Shown: positions 23,883-31,313 of the stretch, piece after piece
Layout of the letters: the number at the start of each line of letters is the position of its first letter
Numbering within the stretch: position 1 is the first letter of the stretch
Assembly: GCA_048201975.1 (NCBI GenBank)
Contig: DBFBGQ010000122.1
Coordinates: forward strand, 1 to 35,484
DNA from: Egerieenecus sp048201975
GTDB lineage: Bacteria > Bacillota > Clostridia > Christensenellales > Aristaeellaceae
Direction of reading: 5' to 3'
DNA length: 35,484 nt
The notes under the pieces: model-generated
Databases searched by the model: none
Seen by the model: only the letters and a program-made list of their open reading frames with translations
Told to the model about the DNA's origin: nothing
Position numbers and translations under genes: made by a program

Positions 23883-25121
23883 TCAAATGGGCGAAAAGCC
23901 GCCCAACAGCTGTTCCATGTCGCTTTGAGTCACATTGGTAAAGGTAATGGTATAGAGGTAATCGTTTGCGATGGAGAAGCATTGGCTCTGCTCCACGCCT
24001 TCGATAGGGGAGGTATAGTTGCCCACGTAATAGACGCTGCCCTGAAACTCCACAGGCCCGCTGAGCGCAAAGTCCGTAATGCCGATGCTCTGATAGGCGG
24101 ATTCATAGCTGGAGGCCAGCAGCGGGAAATCATCCATGGTGATGCCGTTGGCTTTTTCACGAATGATGTTGCAATTTCCGCTCAGGTCGGGGGAATAGTA
24201 CAGCGTTCCCTCCAGGGCGATAAAGGAATCCAGCTGGCTTTGCGTTAGCCCGTACTGCGCGGCGGTTTCCTGACCGAGTATGTCAATCATCTGGGCAAGG
24301 GTGTCGCTGTTGAAGGGAAACCAGCCTTCTGGAAGCACGATGCTATAGCCGAAATCCGATACAAGCGCCTCTTGCGTGGCGGGAGACTGGGTTTCCTCGG
24401 GGGCTTGCGTCTCCTTGGGTGTAAGCAGGTTCGCAAGGCTGTCAAAGAGGTTGGAGGAAAGCGCGCTCTCATCCCGGGAGAGGATCAGCGTTACCCCGGA
24501 CGTATCAGTGGCCAGCGTGCCATCCTCCTGCAAATAGAAGGTGGAAGAAAATCCGCCCTGCTGAACGACGGTTACGGTCGTGCCCGCCTGGGTCCATGTG
24601 CAAGGGGCTTGCTCGGTGGCCGAAGCGATGGTGCCGGTGCCATCCTCCTGCAAGTCCAGGCTGAGAGATGCGTCCAGCGCAGCCATGTCGTCAAAGCGGA
24701 TGCCTTCGCTCACAGCGGCTGTGAGCGTCCAGACGCCGGCAACGGATGCTCCAGGCAGGCTGCGGGCGAAAACCAGCTTATCGCCGGAACCGTCCTCGCA
24801 CACCAACGATCCGTCTTTCATTAAGGTGCAAGCCATTACCACAACCCCGTCGTCAATGGCGATGACGTTTTCACCGGAAAATGTCCAGGTACAGGTATAG
24901 GTGTCGTCATCGATGGATTGTGTACCGGTGCCATCCGCGTTCAGATGCATCTGGATGGATACGTCCAGCTGCGATAGATCGCTCAGTTCAACGCCATTTG
25001 CCGTGCCCGAGACCAGCAGCCAATCCCCCGTGAACAGGTCTGCTTCCTGTGCCAGCGCCGGCGCAATCAACAGCATGATCGCGCCCAATGCCGCCAGCAT
25101 GAGTCCCAGTAGCCGCTTCAT
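23883..25121 (-). CDS. Secreted protein with two related N-terminal domains, unknown function
   Basis: The 412-residue protein begins with a clear signal peptide (MKRLLGLMLAALGAIMLLI, cleavage probably after APALA-Q near residue 24). Two related domains of about 95 residues follow (about 28-118 and 124-215). Each has GxW near the start, a NG/EGI-x-D/S-D-L segment, LxADGTGT or LQEDGTGT, CTWT, a short V-rich strand and a DGSL/DGTL turn, giving a lipocalin-like beta-barrel look. A Thr/Pro/Glu-rich linker leads to a C-terminal domain from about residue 250 (YSIVLPEGWFPFN) that resembles PsbP-like or lipoprotein-type domains. There is no lipobox Cys or LPxTG motif. The ATG at 25121 follows GGAGGAG; an upstream frame would bury the signal peptide. 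Confidence 0.8.
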   Translation of the reverse strand: MKRLLGLMLAALGAIMLLIAPALAQEADLFTGDWLLVSGTANGVELSDLSQLDVSIQMHLNADGTGTQSIDDDTYTCTWTFSGENVIAIDDGVVVMACTLMKDGSLVCEDGSGDKLVFARSLPGASVAGVWTLTAAVSEGIRFDDMAALDASLSLDLQEDGTGTIASATEQAPCTWTQAGTTVTVVQQGGFSSTFYLQEDGTLATDTSGVTLILSRDESALSSNLFDSLANLLTPKETQAPEETQSPATQEALVSDFGYSIVLPEGWFPFNSDTLAQMIDILGQETAAQYGLTQSQLDSFIALEGTLYYSPDLSGNCNIIREKANGITMDDFPLLASSYESAYQSIGITDFALSGPVEFQGSVYYVGNYTSPIEGVEQSQCFSIANDYLYTITFTNVTQSDMEQLLGGFSPI

Positions 25122-25310
25122 TGTTTCTCCTCCATTCTTTTCCTGGCTGTTTTCCTTACGGTCCGCGACCGTTGCCACCTTCTGGAAACGCATCCGGTTG
25201 CGCAGGTGAAGGGCGCGAAGTTGCTCATTCTGTGAGGTTGTCGCGCTGCGTTTATTTGGAAGGGTATCCTGCGCGTTGCCGTTTTTGCTCAGAAAAATGT
25301 CATTTTTTGT

Positions 25311-25339
25311 ATTATAGCATGGGCGGGCATTTCAGGCAA
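25311..25339 (-). promoter_or_regulatory. Promoter of the secreted-protein gene
   Basis: On the minus strand TATAAT lies at 25316-25311 and TTGCCT at 25339-25334, with 17 bases between. The -10 box is perfect and the -35 box matches the first three positions. Transcription would start near 25304, so the mRNA carries an unusually long leader of about 180 bases. Confidence 0.65.
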
Positions 25340-25393
25340 CGGAATTGTCAGGTTGATCCATACCAGACGCATGGGTGAAGTCGATATGTATGG

Positions 25394-25435
25394 AAAAAAC
25401 GCACCTCCGGCATGGAAAATCGGAGGTGCGTTTTT
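25394..25435. terminator. Bidirectional intrinsic terminator
   Basis: A 15-base-pair inverted repeat (25395-25409 with 25421-25435) begins with a run of A and ends with TTTTT around an 11-base loop. It lies 60 bases after the stop of the membrane-anchored gene on the minus strand and should end that transcript. Confidence 0.88.
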
Positions 25436-25495
25436 CTCCCAAGGGGATCGAAAGGGGCGCTGGTGCAGCCCAGGCAAGGCGTCCAGCGACGAGGT

Positions 25496-26230
25496 TCAGG
25501 GATGCTCGTCCATGAGAACGCAGGAGGCTACGCTGCGCATGTCGTCCAGGATCTGGTCCCGGTCTGCCCGCTCCTCTGGGGAGGCATAGGAATTGATGGC
25601 GTTGACAACCACGCTGCGCTCATCCATGGTGGACTCGATATAGAGCACGCCGGATTGATAGTAGGAGGTGGTCTCGTTTCCGGCATCGTCCGTGCTGGAG
25701 GCCGTGTATTCAATCAGCCGCAAATAGGCGTTGCGCCCATTGATGGTCTCCGATACCATGGGGCTGGTGTAGGTGACCTCCCCCAGAAGTCCGGCACTGT
25801 TGGCGAAGCTTTCCGCCACTTCCGCTGCGGCTCCCTTGGCGACCTGGACGTAACACTGCTGTATCGCGCCCTCCTCGGAGCTGGGGGTAAAGAGATAGAG
25901 GGGCACATAGTCGTCCCAGAGGCTGGAGCTGGTTTCGCTGAGCGTATAACCTTCCGGCATCTGGACGATTTCGCCCACCTTGCGGTAGACGGGACGGTTC
26001 GTATCGCCCAGGTTGGTGATTAGCCATTGGTCTCCAGCGCTCACCAGCACGCCGTTGCGCACGGAAGGATAGATGGGATGGTAATACCACCATATGCCGC
26101 CTACAATCAGCAATACGGCGCAGACGCCCAAAAGGATCATCAGCCGTTTGGGGTGTTGAATGGTGCGCTTGCGCTTTTTGGGCTGCGGCGGGGCAGGTTT
26201 TCTTTTGCGGTGGGATGATTTCGAGGACAA
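25496..26230 (-). CDS. Membrane-anchored protein of unknown function
   Basis: The 244-residue product is not recognised. A strongly basic N-terminus of about 28 residues (HRKRKPAPPQPKKRKR) is followed by one membrane segment at about 31-50 (MILLGVCAVLLIVGGIWWYY) and an extracytoplasmic part of about 190 residues with no Cys-rich or catalytic motif that I know. The start is TTG at 26230, with AAAGGAA nine bases before; no in-frame ATG is better. A good promoter precedes it at 26267-26295 and a terminator follows, so it is a one-gene unit. General layout resembles clostridial stress or cell-envelope proteins of unknown role. Confidence 0.75.
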   Translation of the reverse strand: MSSKSSHRKRKPAPPQPKKRKRTIQHPKRLMILLGVCAVLLIVGGIWWYYHPIYPSVRNGVLVSAGDQWLITNLGDTNRPVYRKVGEIVQMPEGYTLSETSSSLWDDYVPLYLFTPSSEEGAIQQCYVQVAKGAAAEVAESFANSAGLLGEVTYTSPMVSETINGRNAYLRLIEYTASSTDDAGNETTSYYQSGVLYIESTMDERSVVVNAINSYASPEERADRDQILDDMRSVASCVLMDEHP

Positions 26231-26266
26231 TTCACGCCATTCCTTTCGTTTCGTACTTGCGCAAAT

Positions 26267-26295
26267 ATTGTAGCAGATGCGATTTGCTACGGCAA
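26267..26295 (-). promoter_or_regulatory. Promoter of the membrane-anchored protein gene
   Basis: On the minus strand TTGCCG (26295-26290) is followed after 17 bases by TACAAT (26272-26267). The start of transcription near 26260 leaves a short leader of about 30 bases to the TTG start at 26230. Confidence 0.7.
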
Positions 26296-26706
26296 GATGG
26301 TTTGGAGAAAAAAGCAGGATATGCGCGATTTTTCTCCGGCTGCATCACCGGACATAAGCGAGGAAGGAAACGGAGGCGGTTTGGTTCATTTGCCGTGTAT
26401 AAAAAGATAAAGAAATGTAAACGCCGCGTTAAAAGTAAAAATGCGGCAAAAGATGAAAATATCATGCGGAAATGCGGCCGATACGAACAAAATTGGGCTT
26501 TAATTTTGTAAAAATGCAGGACGTAGGCATGATTGCGTGGTTGCACTTTTACAGATATTTGCCGCTGCTATGTCTTAAAATGATAAATACGATGGCTTGA
26601 TTTGTTCTATACGCATATGTCCTTTGATGCTACAATACATTTGTCAGCAATCGTATTGAAAAATCATAGACCGTGGAAATGCCTAGAGAAGAGGGGGAAA
26701 ATATTG
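26296..26706. other. AT-rich divergent regulatory region
   Basis: This stretch of about 410 bases holds no supportable gene. Its base composition is clearly richer in A and T than its flanks. It carries an 8-base inverted repeat with a 7-base spacer (26487-26494 and 26502-26509, ACAAAATT/AATTTTGT), an ATACGAACAA sequence at 26481-26490 identical to the reverse of one at 10-19, and a possible -10 box TACAAT at 26631-26636 without a clear -35 box. The missing -35 would fit an activated promoter, perhaps under the AraC-type protein of the operon. A 98-residue frame on the + strand here looks like noise. Confidence 0.55.
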
Positions 26707-27675
26707 ATGACATCTACAAAGAACCTGTCGTCTATACCGCGGGGGAATTTGCAGAAAAGTGGCGTAACACGTCTAAATCGTTTGCGGTATCAAGTTTATC
26801 GAAATCGTTGGTTATATCTGATGGTGCTGCTGCCGGTTGTTTATTTTATTATTTTCAAGTTTGGGCCGATCTATGGCTTGCAGATTGCCTTCCGCAACTT
26901 CCGTGTGCGCCGGGGCATATGGGGAAGCGATTGGGTGGGGCTGAAGTACTTTGAACAGTATCTATCCGATCCCGCCTTCTGGAAGCTGGTGCGAAACACG
27001 ATCTTCCTGGGCATTGGCCAAATTATCTTCGTGTTTCCATGCCCCATTATCTTTGCGCTGCTGCTTAACGAGGTGCAGTCCCAGAAGGTTCAGCGGCTGA
27101 TCCAGAACATCAGCTATCTGCCGCACTTTATTTCCGTGGTGGTGGTGGCCTCCATGGTGACCACGTTTCTGGCAGGCAACGGCATCATCAATCAATTGGT
27201 GGTGACGCTGGGGGGCGAAAAGTATTTATACATGCAGGATGAAAACTGGTTCCGGCCCATCTACTGGCTATCGGGTCTGTGGCAGGAACTGGGATGGAGC
27301 GCCATTATTTATTTCGCGGCCCTGACCAATGTGGACAAGGTGCTGTACGAGGCGGCCATTATCGACGGCGCCAACCGTTGGCAGCAAACGGTCCATGTGA
27401 CCTTGCCGGCCATCAAGCCCACCATTGCCATTATGCTGATTATGGCCATGGGCAACATCATGGGCGCCTCTTTTGAAAAGGTGCTGCTGCTGCAAAATCA
27501 GCTGACCTATGAGGTTTCGGATATCATTTCCACCTACGTTTACCGGCAGGGGCTGAGCGGCGGGCAATACAGCTATTCTACGGCCATTGACATGTTCAGC
27601 ACAGTAACGAACTTCGTGATGCTGCTGCTGGCAAACCGCATTTGCCGTTTGCTGGGCGAGTCCAGCCTGTGGTGA
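26707..27675 (+). CDS. Sugar ABC transporter permease, LplB type
   Basis: The 322-residue protein is an integral membrane permease of the carbohydrate-uptake CUT1 group. It has six predicted membrane segments and the EAAIIDGANRWQQ segment (EAA loop) near residue 218 that contacts the ATPase. The N-terminal LPVVYFIIFKFGPIYGLQIAFRNF is typical of the LplB family, which usually imports oligosaccharides. The ATG at 26707 follows GAGGGGG (26690-26697); a longer in-frame start at 26602 would add 35 residues and lie ahead of the ribosome binding site. It is the first gene of an operon running to 34809. No ATPase gene is present, so a shared MsmX-type ATPase elsewhere is expected. Confidence 0.92.
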   Translation: MTSTKNLSSIPRGNLQKSGVTRLNRLRYQVYRNRWLYLMVLLPVVYFIIFKFGPIYGLQIAFRNFRVRRGIWGSDWVGLKYFEQYLSDPAFWKLVRNTIFLGIGQIIFVFPCPIIFALLLNEVQSQKVQRLIQNISYLPHFISVVVVASMVTTFLAGNGIINQLVVTLGGEKYLYMQDENWFRPIYWLSGLWQELGWSAIIYFAALTNVDKVLYEAAIIDGANRWQQTVHVTLPAIKPTIAIMLIMAMGNIMGASFEKVLLLQNQLTYEVSDIISTYVYRQGLSGGQYSYSTAIDMFSTVTNFVMLLLANRICRLLGESSLW

Positions 27676-27689
27676 AAGGAGCGAGCAAA

Positions 27690-28583
27690 ATGGTAAAGAA
27701 CCGGAGCATAGGTCACAGAATTTTCGTGGTTTGCAATGGCGTGCTGATGTTCCTCATCTGCCTGGTGATCCTTTTCCCGCTCTACTATATGCTGATCGTC
27801 TCCATCAGCGACGGTGCGGCTGTGATGGCGGGCAAGGTGGAGTTTCTTCCGGTGGGGCTGTCCTTCCGCGCCTACCGGGCAGCCTTCAAGGACAGCTATT
27901 TCCTCAAGAGCTATTGGAACACCATTGTGATTACCGTTAGCGGCACGCTGGTGAACCTGATTATGACGACGCTCTTCGCCTATCCGCTGTCCCGACGGGA
28001 TTTTGTGGGACGCAAAATCCTGATGAAAATGGCCGTGTTCACCATGTTCTTCACCGGCGGCATGATTCCCACCTATATGCTGGTGACCAATTTGGGGCTT
28101 GCGAATACCTACTGGGCGCTGATCCTGCCAGGGGCCATCAGCGTGTATAACATGACCATTATGCGGACCTTTTTTGAAGGCATTCCCATGGAGCTCAACG
28201 AGGCCGCCTACATCGACGGCGCAAACGATATGCGGATCCTGTGGTCGGTGATCCTGCCGCTGTCCAAGCCCATTCTCTTTACCATGCTGCTGTTCTACGC
28301 GGTGGGTCACTGGAACGGCTTCTTCAACGCGCTGCTGTACCTGAACGATAAGAGCATGTATCCCATACAGATGTTCGTGCGCAACGTGGTTTTTGCGGGA
28401 GACGCGCTGTCCATGCAAATGACGTCGTACAGTTCCTCCACGGAGGTGGGCGCTGAGATGCTCAGCGAAGACGCGGCCAAGTACGCCATTATCATCATGT
28501 CCATGTTGCCCATATTGGTGGTGTTCCCCGTGGTGAGCCGGTACTTCAAGTCCGGCGTGATGATCGGGGCCATTAAGGGATAA
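27690..28583 (+). CDS. Sugar ABC transporter permease, YtcP type
   Basis: The 297-residue protein is the second permease of the pair and partners the LplB-type protein. Six predicted membrane segments are seen, beginning with the VCNGVLMFLICLVILFPLYY helix near residue 15, and the EAA loop NEAAYIDGANDMRI lies near residue 170. AAAGGAG (27675-27681) sits eight bases ahead of the ATG, and the gap to the first permease is only 14 bases. This type of CUT1 permease pair works with an extracytoplasmic binding protein, which is encoded next. Confidence 0.92.
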   Translation: MVKNRSIGHRIFVVCNGVLMFLICLVILFPLYYMLIVSISDGAAVMAGKVEFLPVGLSFRAYRAAFKDSYFLKSYWNTIVITVSGTLVNLIMTTLFAYPLSRRDFVGRKILMKMAVFTMFFTGGMIPTYMLVTNLGLANTYWALILPGAISVYNMTIMRTFFEGIPMELNEAAYIDGANDMRILWSVILPLSKPILFTMLLFYAVGHWNGFFNALLYLNDKSMYPIQMFVRNVVFAGDALSMQMTSYSSSTEVGAEMLSEDAAKYAIIIMSMLPILVVFPVVSRYFKSGVMIGAIKG

Positions 28584-28683
28584 AGCAGCCGGCAGTTGCG
28601 CGGAGGAGGTGAAAAGGCACACAATACTGGCCGGATGGTGTTCGAACTGTATGCATATACTGATAAACAGAAAGGAGATCATT

Positions 28684-30246
28684 ATGAAGAAGTTGGTAAG
28701 CCTGGTCATGGCCGCAATGATGCTTGTTTCCATGGCAACCTTTGCACAGGCGGAGGATACTCCCAGCAGCCTGCTGACGGATACGCCCGTCACCATTACC
28801 TATATGCGGGCGGAGAACGCGGCGATTCCCGTGCAGGATGACGTGCCCTCCACCCGGCAGATTCTGGAGCGCACCGGTATCGACCTGGATATCGTCGCGG
28901 TGCCCAGCAGCGACTACAACACCAAGATGACCGCCCTTTACGCGGCCAACGATATGCCGGATATTTTCGGCGCCTTCAACATGACCAAGCGGGAAATGGT
29001 GGAGGACGGGGCGCTTCTGGATATGACTGACCTGATTGACGAGTACGCGCCCCATTTGAAGGCCTATTTTGAGGAAAACGAATCCCTGTACCGTACCATG
29101 GTGGACGGCCGTATCTACACCCTGCCCCAGATTCGCGTGGACGCCAACCTGGAAGCCGGCTGCCTGCCTCATATCCGCATGGATATCCTGGAAGACGCCG
29201 GCATGCCCGTGCCCACTTCCTGGGCGGAACTGGCCGACACCCTGGAGGTGTTGTGCGAGAAGTACGACATGCAGGGCTGGGCTGCCCGCGGTACGGGCCG
29301 CATCATCGGCAACGACGATTACAGCTGGCTGGATAGCTTCGGCGCTTCCTTCAGCTACTACACCGATGAAAACAACGTCTGGCACATGGGCATGATTGAG
29401 CCCGAGTACAAGGACGCGATCCTCTACCTGAAGGATTTGGTGGAGCGTGGCGTGCTGGACCAGGAATGGCTCACCACCAGCACCTCCCAGTGGCAGGAGA
29501 AGCTCTCCAGCGGCAACTACCTGTTCTTCTATGACAATCCCACCTTTGCATCCGGCATCAATACCGCGCTGAGCGCTGTGGACCCGGACGCCCGGTTTGA
29601 ACTCATCCCCCTGCTGGAGGACGACGAGGGCAATATCTTCAATTACCGTCAGCCCACGCACTACCTGGATACCTTCTATGTGAGCGCGGACACGGAGGAT
29701 CCCGTGCTGCTGATGAAGTTCCTGGATTGGTGTTACAGCGAGGAAGGCGCGATCACCTTTGGCTATGGCCGCGAGGGTGAAACGTACTACATCGACGAGA
29801 ACGGCGATCCCCAGTGGCTGCCGGAGATCCTGGAGAAGTATGAGAACGCCGAGGATCCCTACTATCAGGCCGCTTCGGACATGGGCGTGAACAACGGCTA
29901 CTTCTGCGTCACCTGGATGGACCTGACCGTGGAAGTATTCAACCGCTCTGAAATTAACCGCCAGTTTGTCTACGACAAATACGGCGACTTGATTGAAAAC
30001 GGAACGATTGTGGAAAAGAGCGTTCTGCCGCCTTTGAGCAGCGAACAGGATGAGCGCATCCGCGAAATCCGTCAGGATGCATGGGACCTGGCCATTACGG
30101 AATTCTCCAAGTTCGTGATGGGAAATCGCCCCATCGAGGAATATGACGACTTCATTCAGCAGCTGGTAGACCTGGGCGTGCAGGAATGGGCGGACATCCT
30201 CAACGAGGCGGAAGCCGACTTCCAGGAAATGATGCAATCCATGTAA
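28684..30246 (+). CDS. Extracellular solute-binding protein of the sugar ABC transporter
   Basis: The 520-residue protein has a signal peptide (MKKLVSLVMAAMMLVSMATF, predicted cleavage after AQA near residue 23) and the layout of large LplA/YtcQ-type binding proteins with LplB/YtcP permeases. The N-terminal PVTITYMRAENAAIPV, the segment GIDLDIVAVPSSDYNTKMTAL and later KFLDWCYSEEGAITFGYGREGETY are characteristic. There is no lipobox Cys after the signal region, although most Firmicutes binding proteins are lipoproteins. AAAGGAG precedes the ATG at 28684. The ligand cannot be told from sequence; the downstream sialidase-like gene suggests a sialylated or related oligosaccharide. Confidence 0.9.
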   Translation: MKKLVSLVMAAMMLVSMATFAQAEDTPSSLLTDTPVTITYMRAENAAIPVQDDVPSTRQILERTGIDLDIVAVPSSDYNTKMTALYAANDMPDIFGAFNMTKREMVEDGALLDMTDLIDEYAPHLKAYFEENESLYRTMVDGRIYTLPQIRVDANLEAGCLPHIRMDILEDAGMPVPTSWAELADTLEVLCEKYDMQGWAARGTGRIIGNDDYSWLDSFGASFSYYTDENNVWHMGMIEPEYKDAILYLKDLVERGVLDQEWLTTSTSQWQEKLSSGNYLFFYDNPTFASGINTALSAVDPDARFELIPLLEDDEGNIFNYRQPTHYLDTFYVSADTEDPVLLMKFLDWCYSEEGAITFGYGREGETYYIDENGDPQWLPEILEKYENAEDPYYQAASDMGVNNGYFCVTWMDLTVEVFNRSEINRQFVYDKYGDLIENGTIVEKSVLPPLSSEQDERIREIRQDAWDLAITEFSKFVMGNRPIEEYDDFIQQLVDLGVQEWADILNEAEADFQEMMQSM

Positions 30247-30350
30247 AAATCCAGAGGGGCTGCCTCCCGGCAAGAAGAGACAGCCCCTCTCCCCCAGGGG
30301 AGGGGGAAACCGCCCATGCCGGCGCGGCATGGGCCCATGCATGCTAGGGG
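30247..30350 (+). other. Three consecutive hairpins after the binding-protein gene
   Basis: Three strong inverted repeats follow each other: AGAGGGGCTG/CAGCCCCTCT (30253-30262 with 30281-30290), CTCCCC/GGGGAG (30289-30294 with 30297-30302) and GCCCATGCC/GGCATGGGC (30312-30320 with 30326-30334). None is followed by a T run, so they are not ordinary terminators. In such a position, between the binding-protein gene and the regulator, they could protect the upstream mRNA from 3' decay and give more binding protein than downstream enzymes. They could also be a dispersed repeat element of this genome; only one copy lies in the window. Confidence 0.65.
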
Positions 30351-30356
30351 GGCCGT

Positions 30357-31313
30357 GTGAAAGAAAACTTTGAGGACTATCTGTATGGCGGCGTAAGGCT
30401 GAATGAAGCGATTCTCAAAAGCGAGCGCGTGCTGCTGCCCATGGAAATTTATAGCCTGCAATATGTGGAGCAGACCGCGGAACGAAGAAGGCTGACCTTT
30501 ACGCCCTACATGCATCAGCATACATATTTTGAGATGCATACCCTCATCGCCGGTACGCAAATTTATCAGTTCGACGAGGAGAAGATCACGCTGCATCCCA
30601 ATGAGGTGGTAATTTTCTCCCCCAACACCTTACATGCGATCCCCTACAGCAGCGATGACCTGCGCAAATTTTCCGTGGGATTCACGTTCCTGGACGGTCA
30701 AGAGGAGGAGGAATTCGCCTGGGTGGTGGGGGAGATGCGCAGCAAGCCCTGCATCAAGGCGGATGCCAACCGGTGGTATGTGGCGCTGTTCCAGCGCATT
30801 TTTCATGAGGCCCGGAAAGAGGGGCGGGGATGGACCCAGGTGGTGCTCAATCTGTTTGCGCAGCTTATCATCGGGATTGTACGGGATATGATGCCCAAGG
30901 AAAAGAGTACCGGCGCCAGCCACAGCTTCCAGCGCAAGCGTATCGAAAGCATTGAACGCTTTATCCTGGATAACATCTCCGCGCCCATTAACAAGCAGAT
31001 GGTGGCGCAGCAGATGTACCTGAGCGTCCGGCAGCTGGACCGTGTGACGTTGAATGAGCGGGGAATGACCCTGAAGATGCTCATTGACGACATCAAAATT
31101 GGCGAAGCGCGCCGTTTGCTGAAAGAGACGGATATGCGGCAGAAGGAAATCGCTTCGACGCTGGGCTTTACGGAGGTAAGCAGCTTCAGCAGGTTCTTTC
31201 ACCGCTTCGAGCACATATCCCCGGGGGATTACCGCAGGCGGTGCGTTGCTCTGCAGGGTCCCTCCCGTGCCGAAGCGTATGATCAACATTGTGAAGGAGG
31301 CAGAGAGTTATGA
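30357..31313 (+). CDS. AraC-family transcriptional regulator
   Basis: The 318-residue protein has an N-terminal cupin-like sensor domain (about 45-110; PYMHQHTYFEMHTLIAG and FSPNTLHAIPYS) and a C-terminal AraC-type double helix-turn-helix domain (about 195-295; QQMYLSVRQLDRV and IASTLGFTEVSSFSRFFHRFEHISPGDYR). It probably senses the imported sugar or its product and activates the operon promoter upstream of 26707. The start is GTG at 30357 after AGGGGGG; the stop overlaps the next gene by 4 bases (ATGA), so translation is coupled. Position inside the operon implies autoregulation. Confidence 0.9.
   Translation: MKENFEDYLYGGVRLNEAILKSERVLLPMEIYSLQYVEQTAERRRLTFTPYMHQHTYFEMHTLIAGTQIYQFDEEKITLHPNEVVIFSPNTLHAIPYSSDDLRKFSVGFTFLDGQEEEEFAWVVGEMRSKPCIKADANRWYVALFQRIFHEARKEGRGWTQVVLNLFAQLIIGIVRDMMPKEKSTGASHSFQRKRIESIERFILDNISAPINKQMVAQQMYLSVRQLDRVTLNERGMTLKMLIDDIKIGEARRLLKETDMRQKEIASTLGFTEVSSFSRFFHRFEHISPGDYRRRCVALQGPSRAEAYDQHCEGGREL

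Larger units (their letters stand above)
25122..25495. other. Intergenic region with a minus-strand promoter and a terminator
   Basis: This 374-base stretch has no gene that I can support. It holds the promoter of the secreted-protein gene (25311-25339), the two-way terminator at 25394-25435 that ends the gene starting at 26230, and a 5' leader of about 180 bases for the secreted protein. Short frames in it are low-quality and lack ribosome binding sites. Confidence 0.7.

Noticed and set aside
26215..26511. 98-codon open frame on the plus strand in the divergent intergenic region
   Set aside because: It overlaps the minus-strand promoter and start, is rich in Lys, Arg, Cys and Phe without pattern, and has no ribosome binding site.
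28600..28683. Strong GGAGGAGGT site at about 28601 as start of the binding-protein gene
   Set aside because: A GTG there would put 25 residues with polar and Cys/Trp content ahead of an intact signal peptide; ATG 28684 has its own AAAGGAG site and a normal signal sequence.
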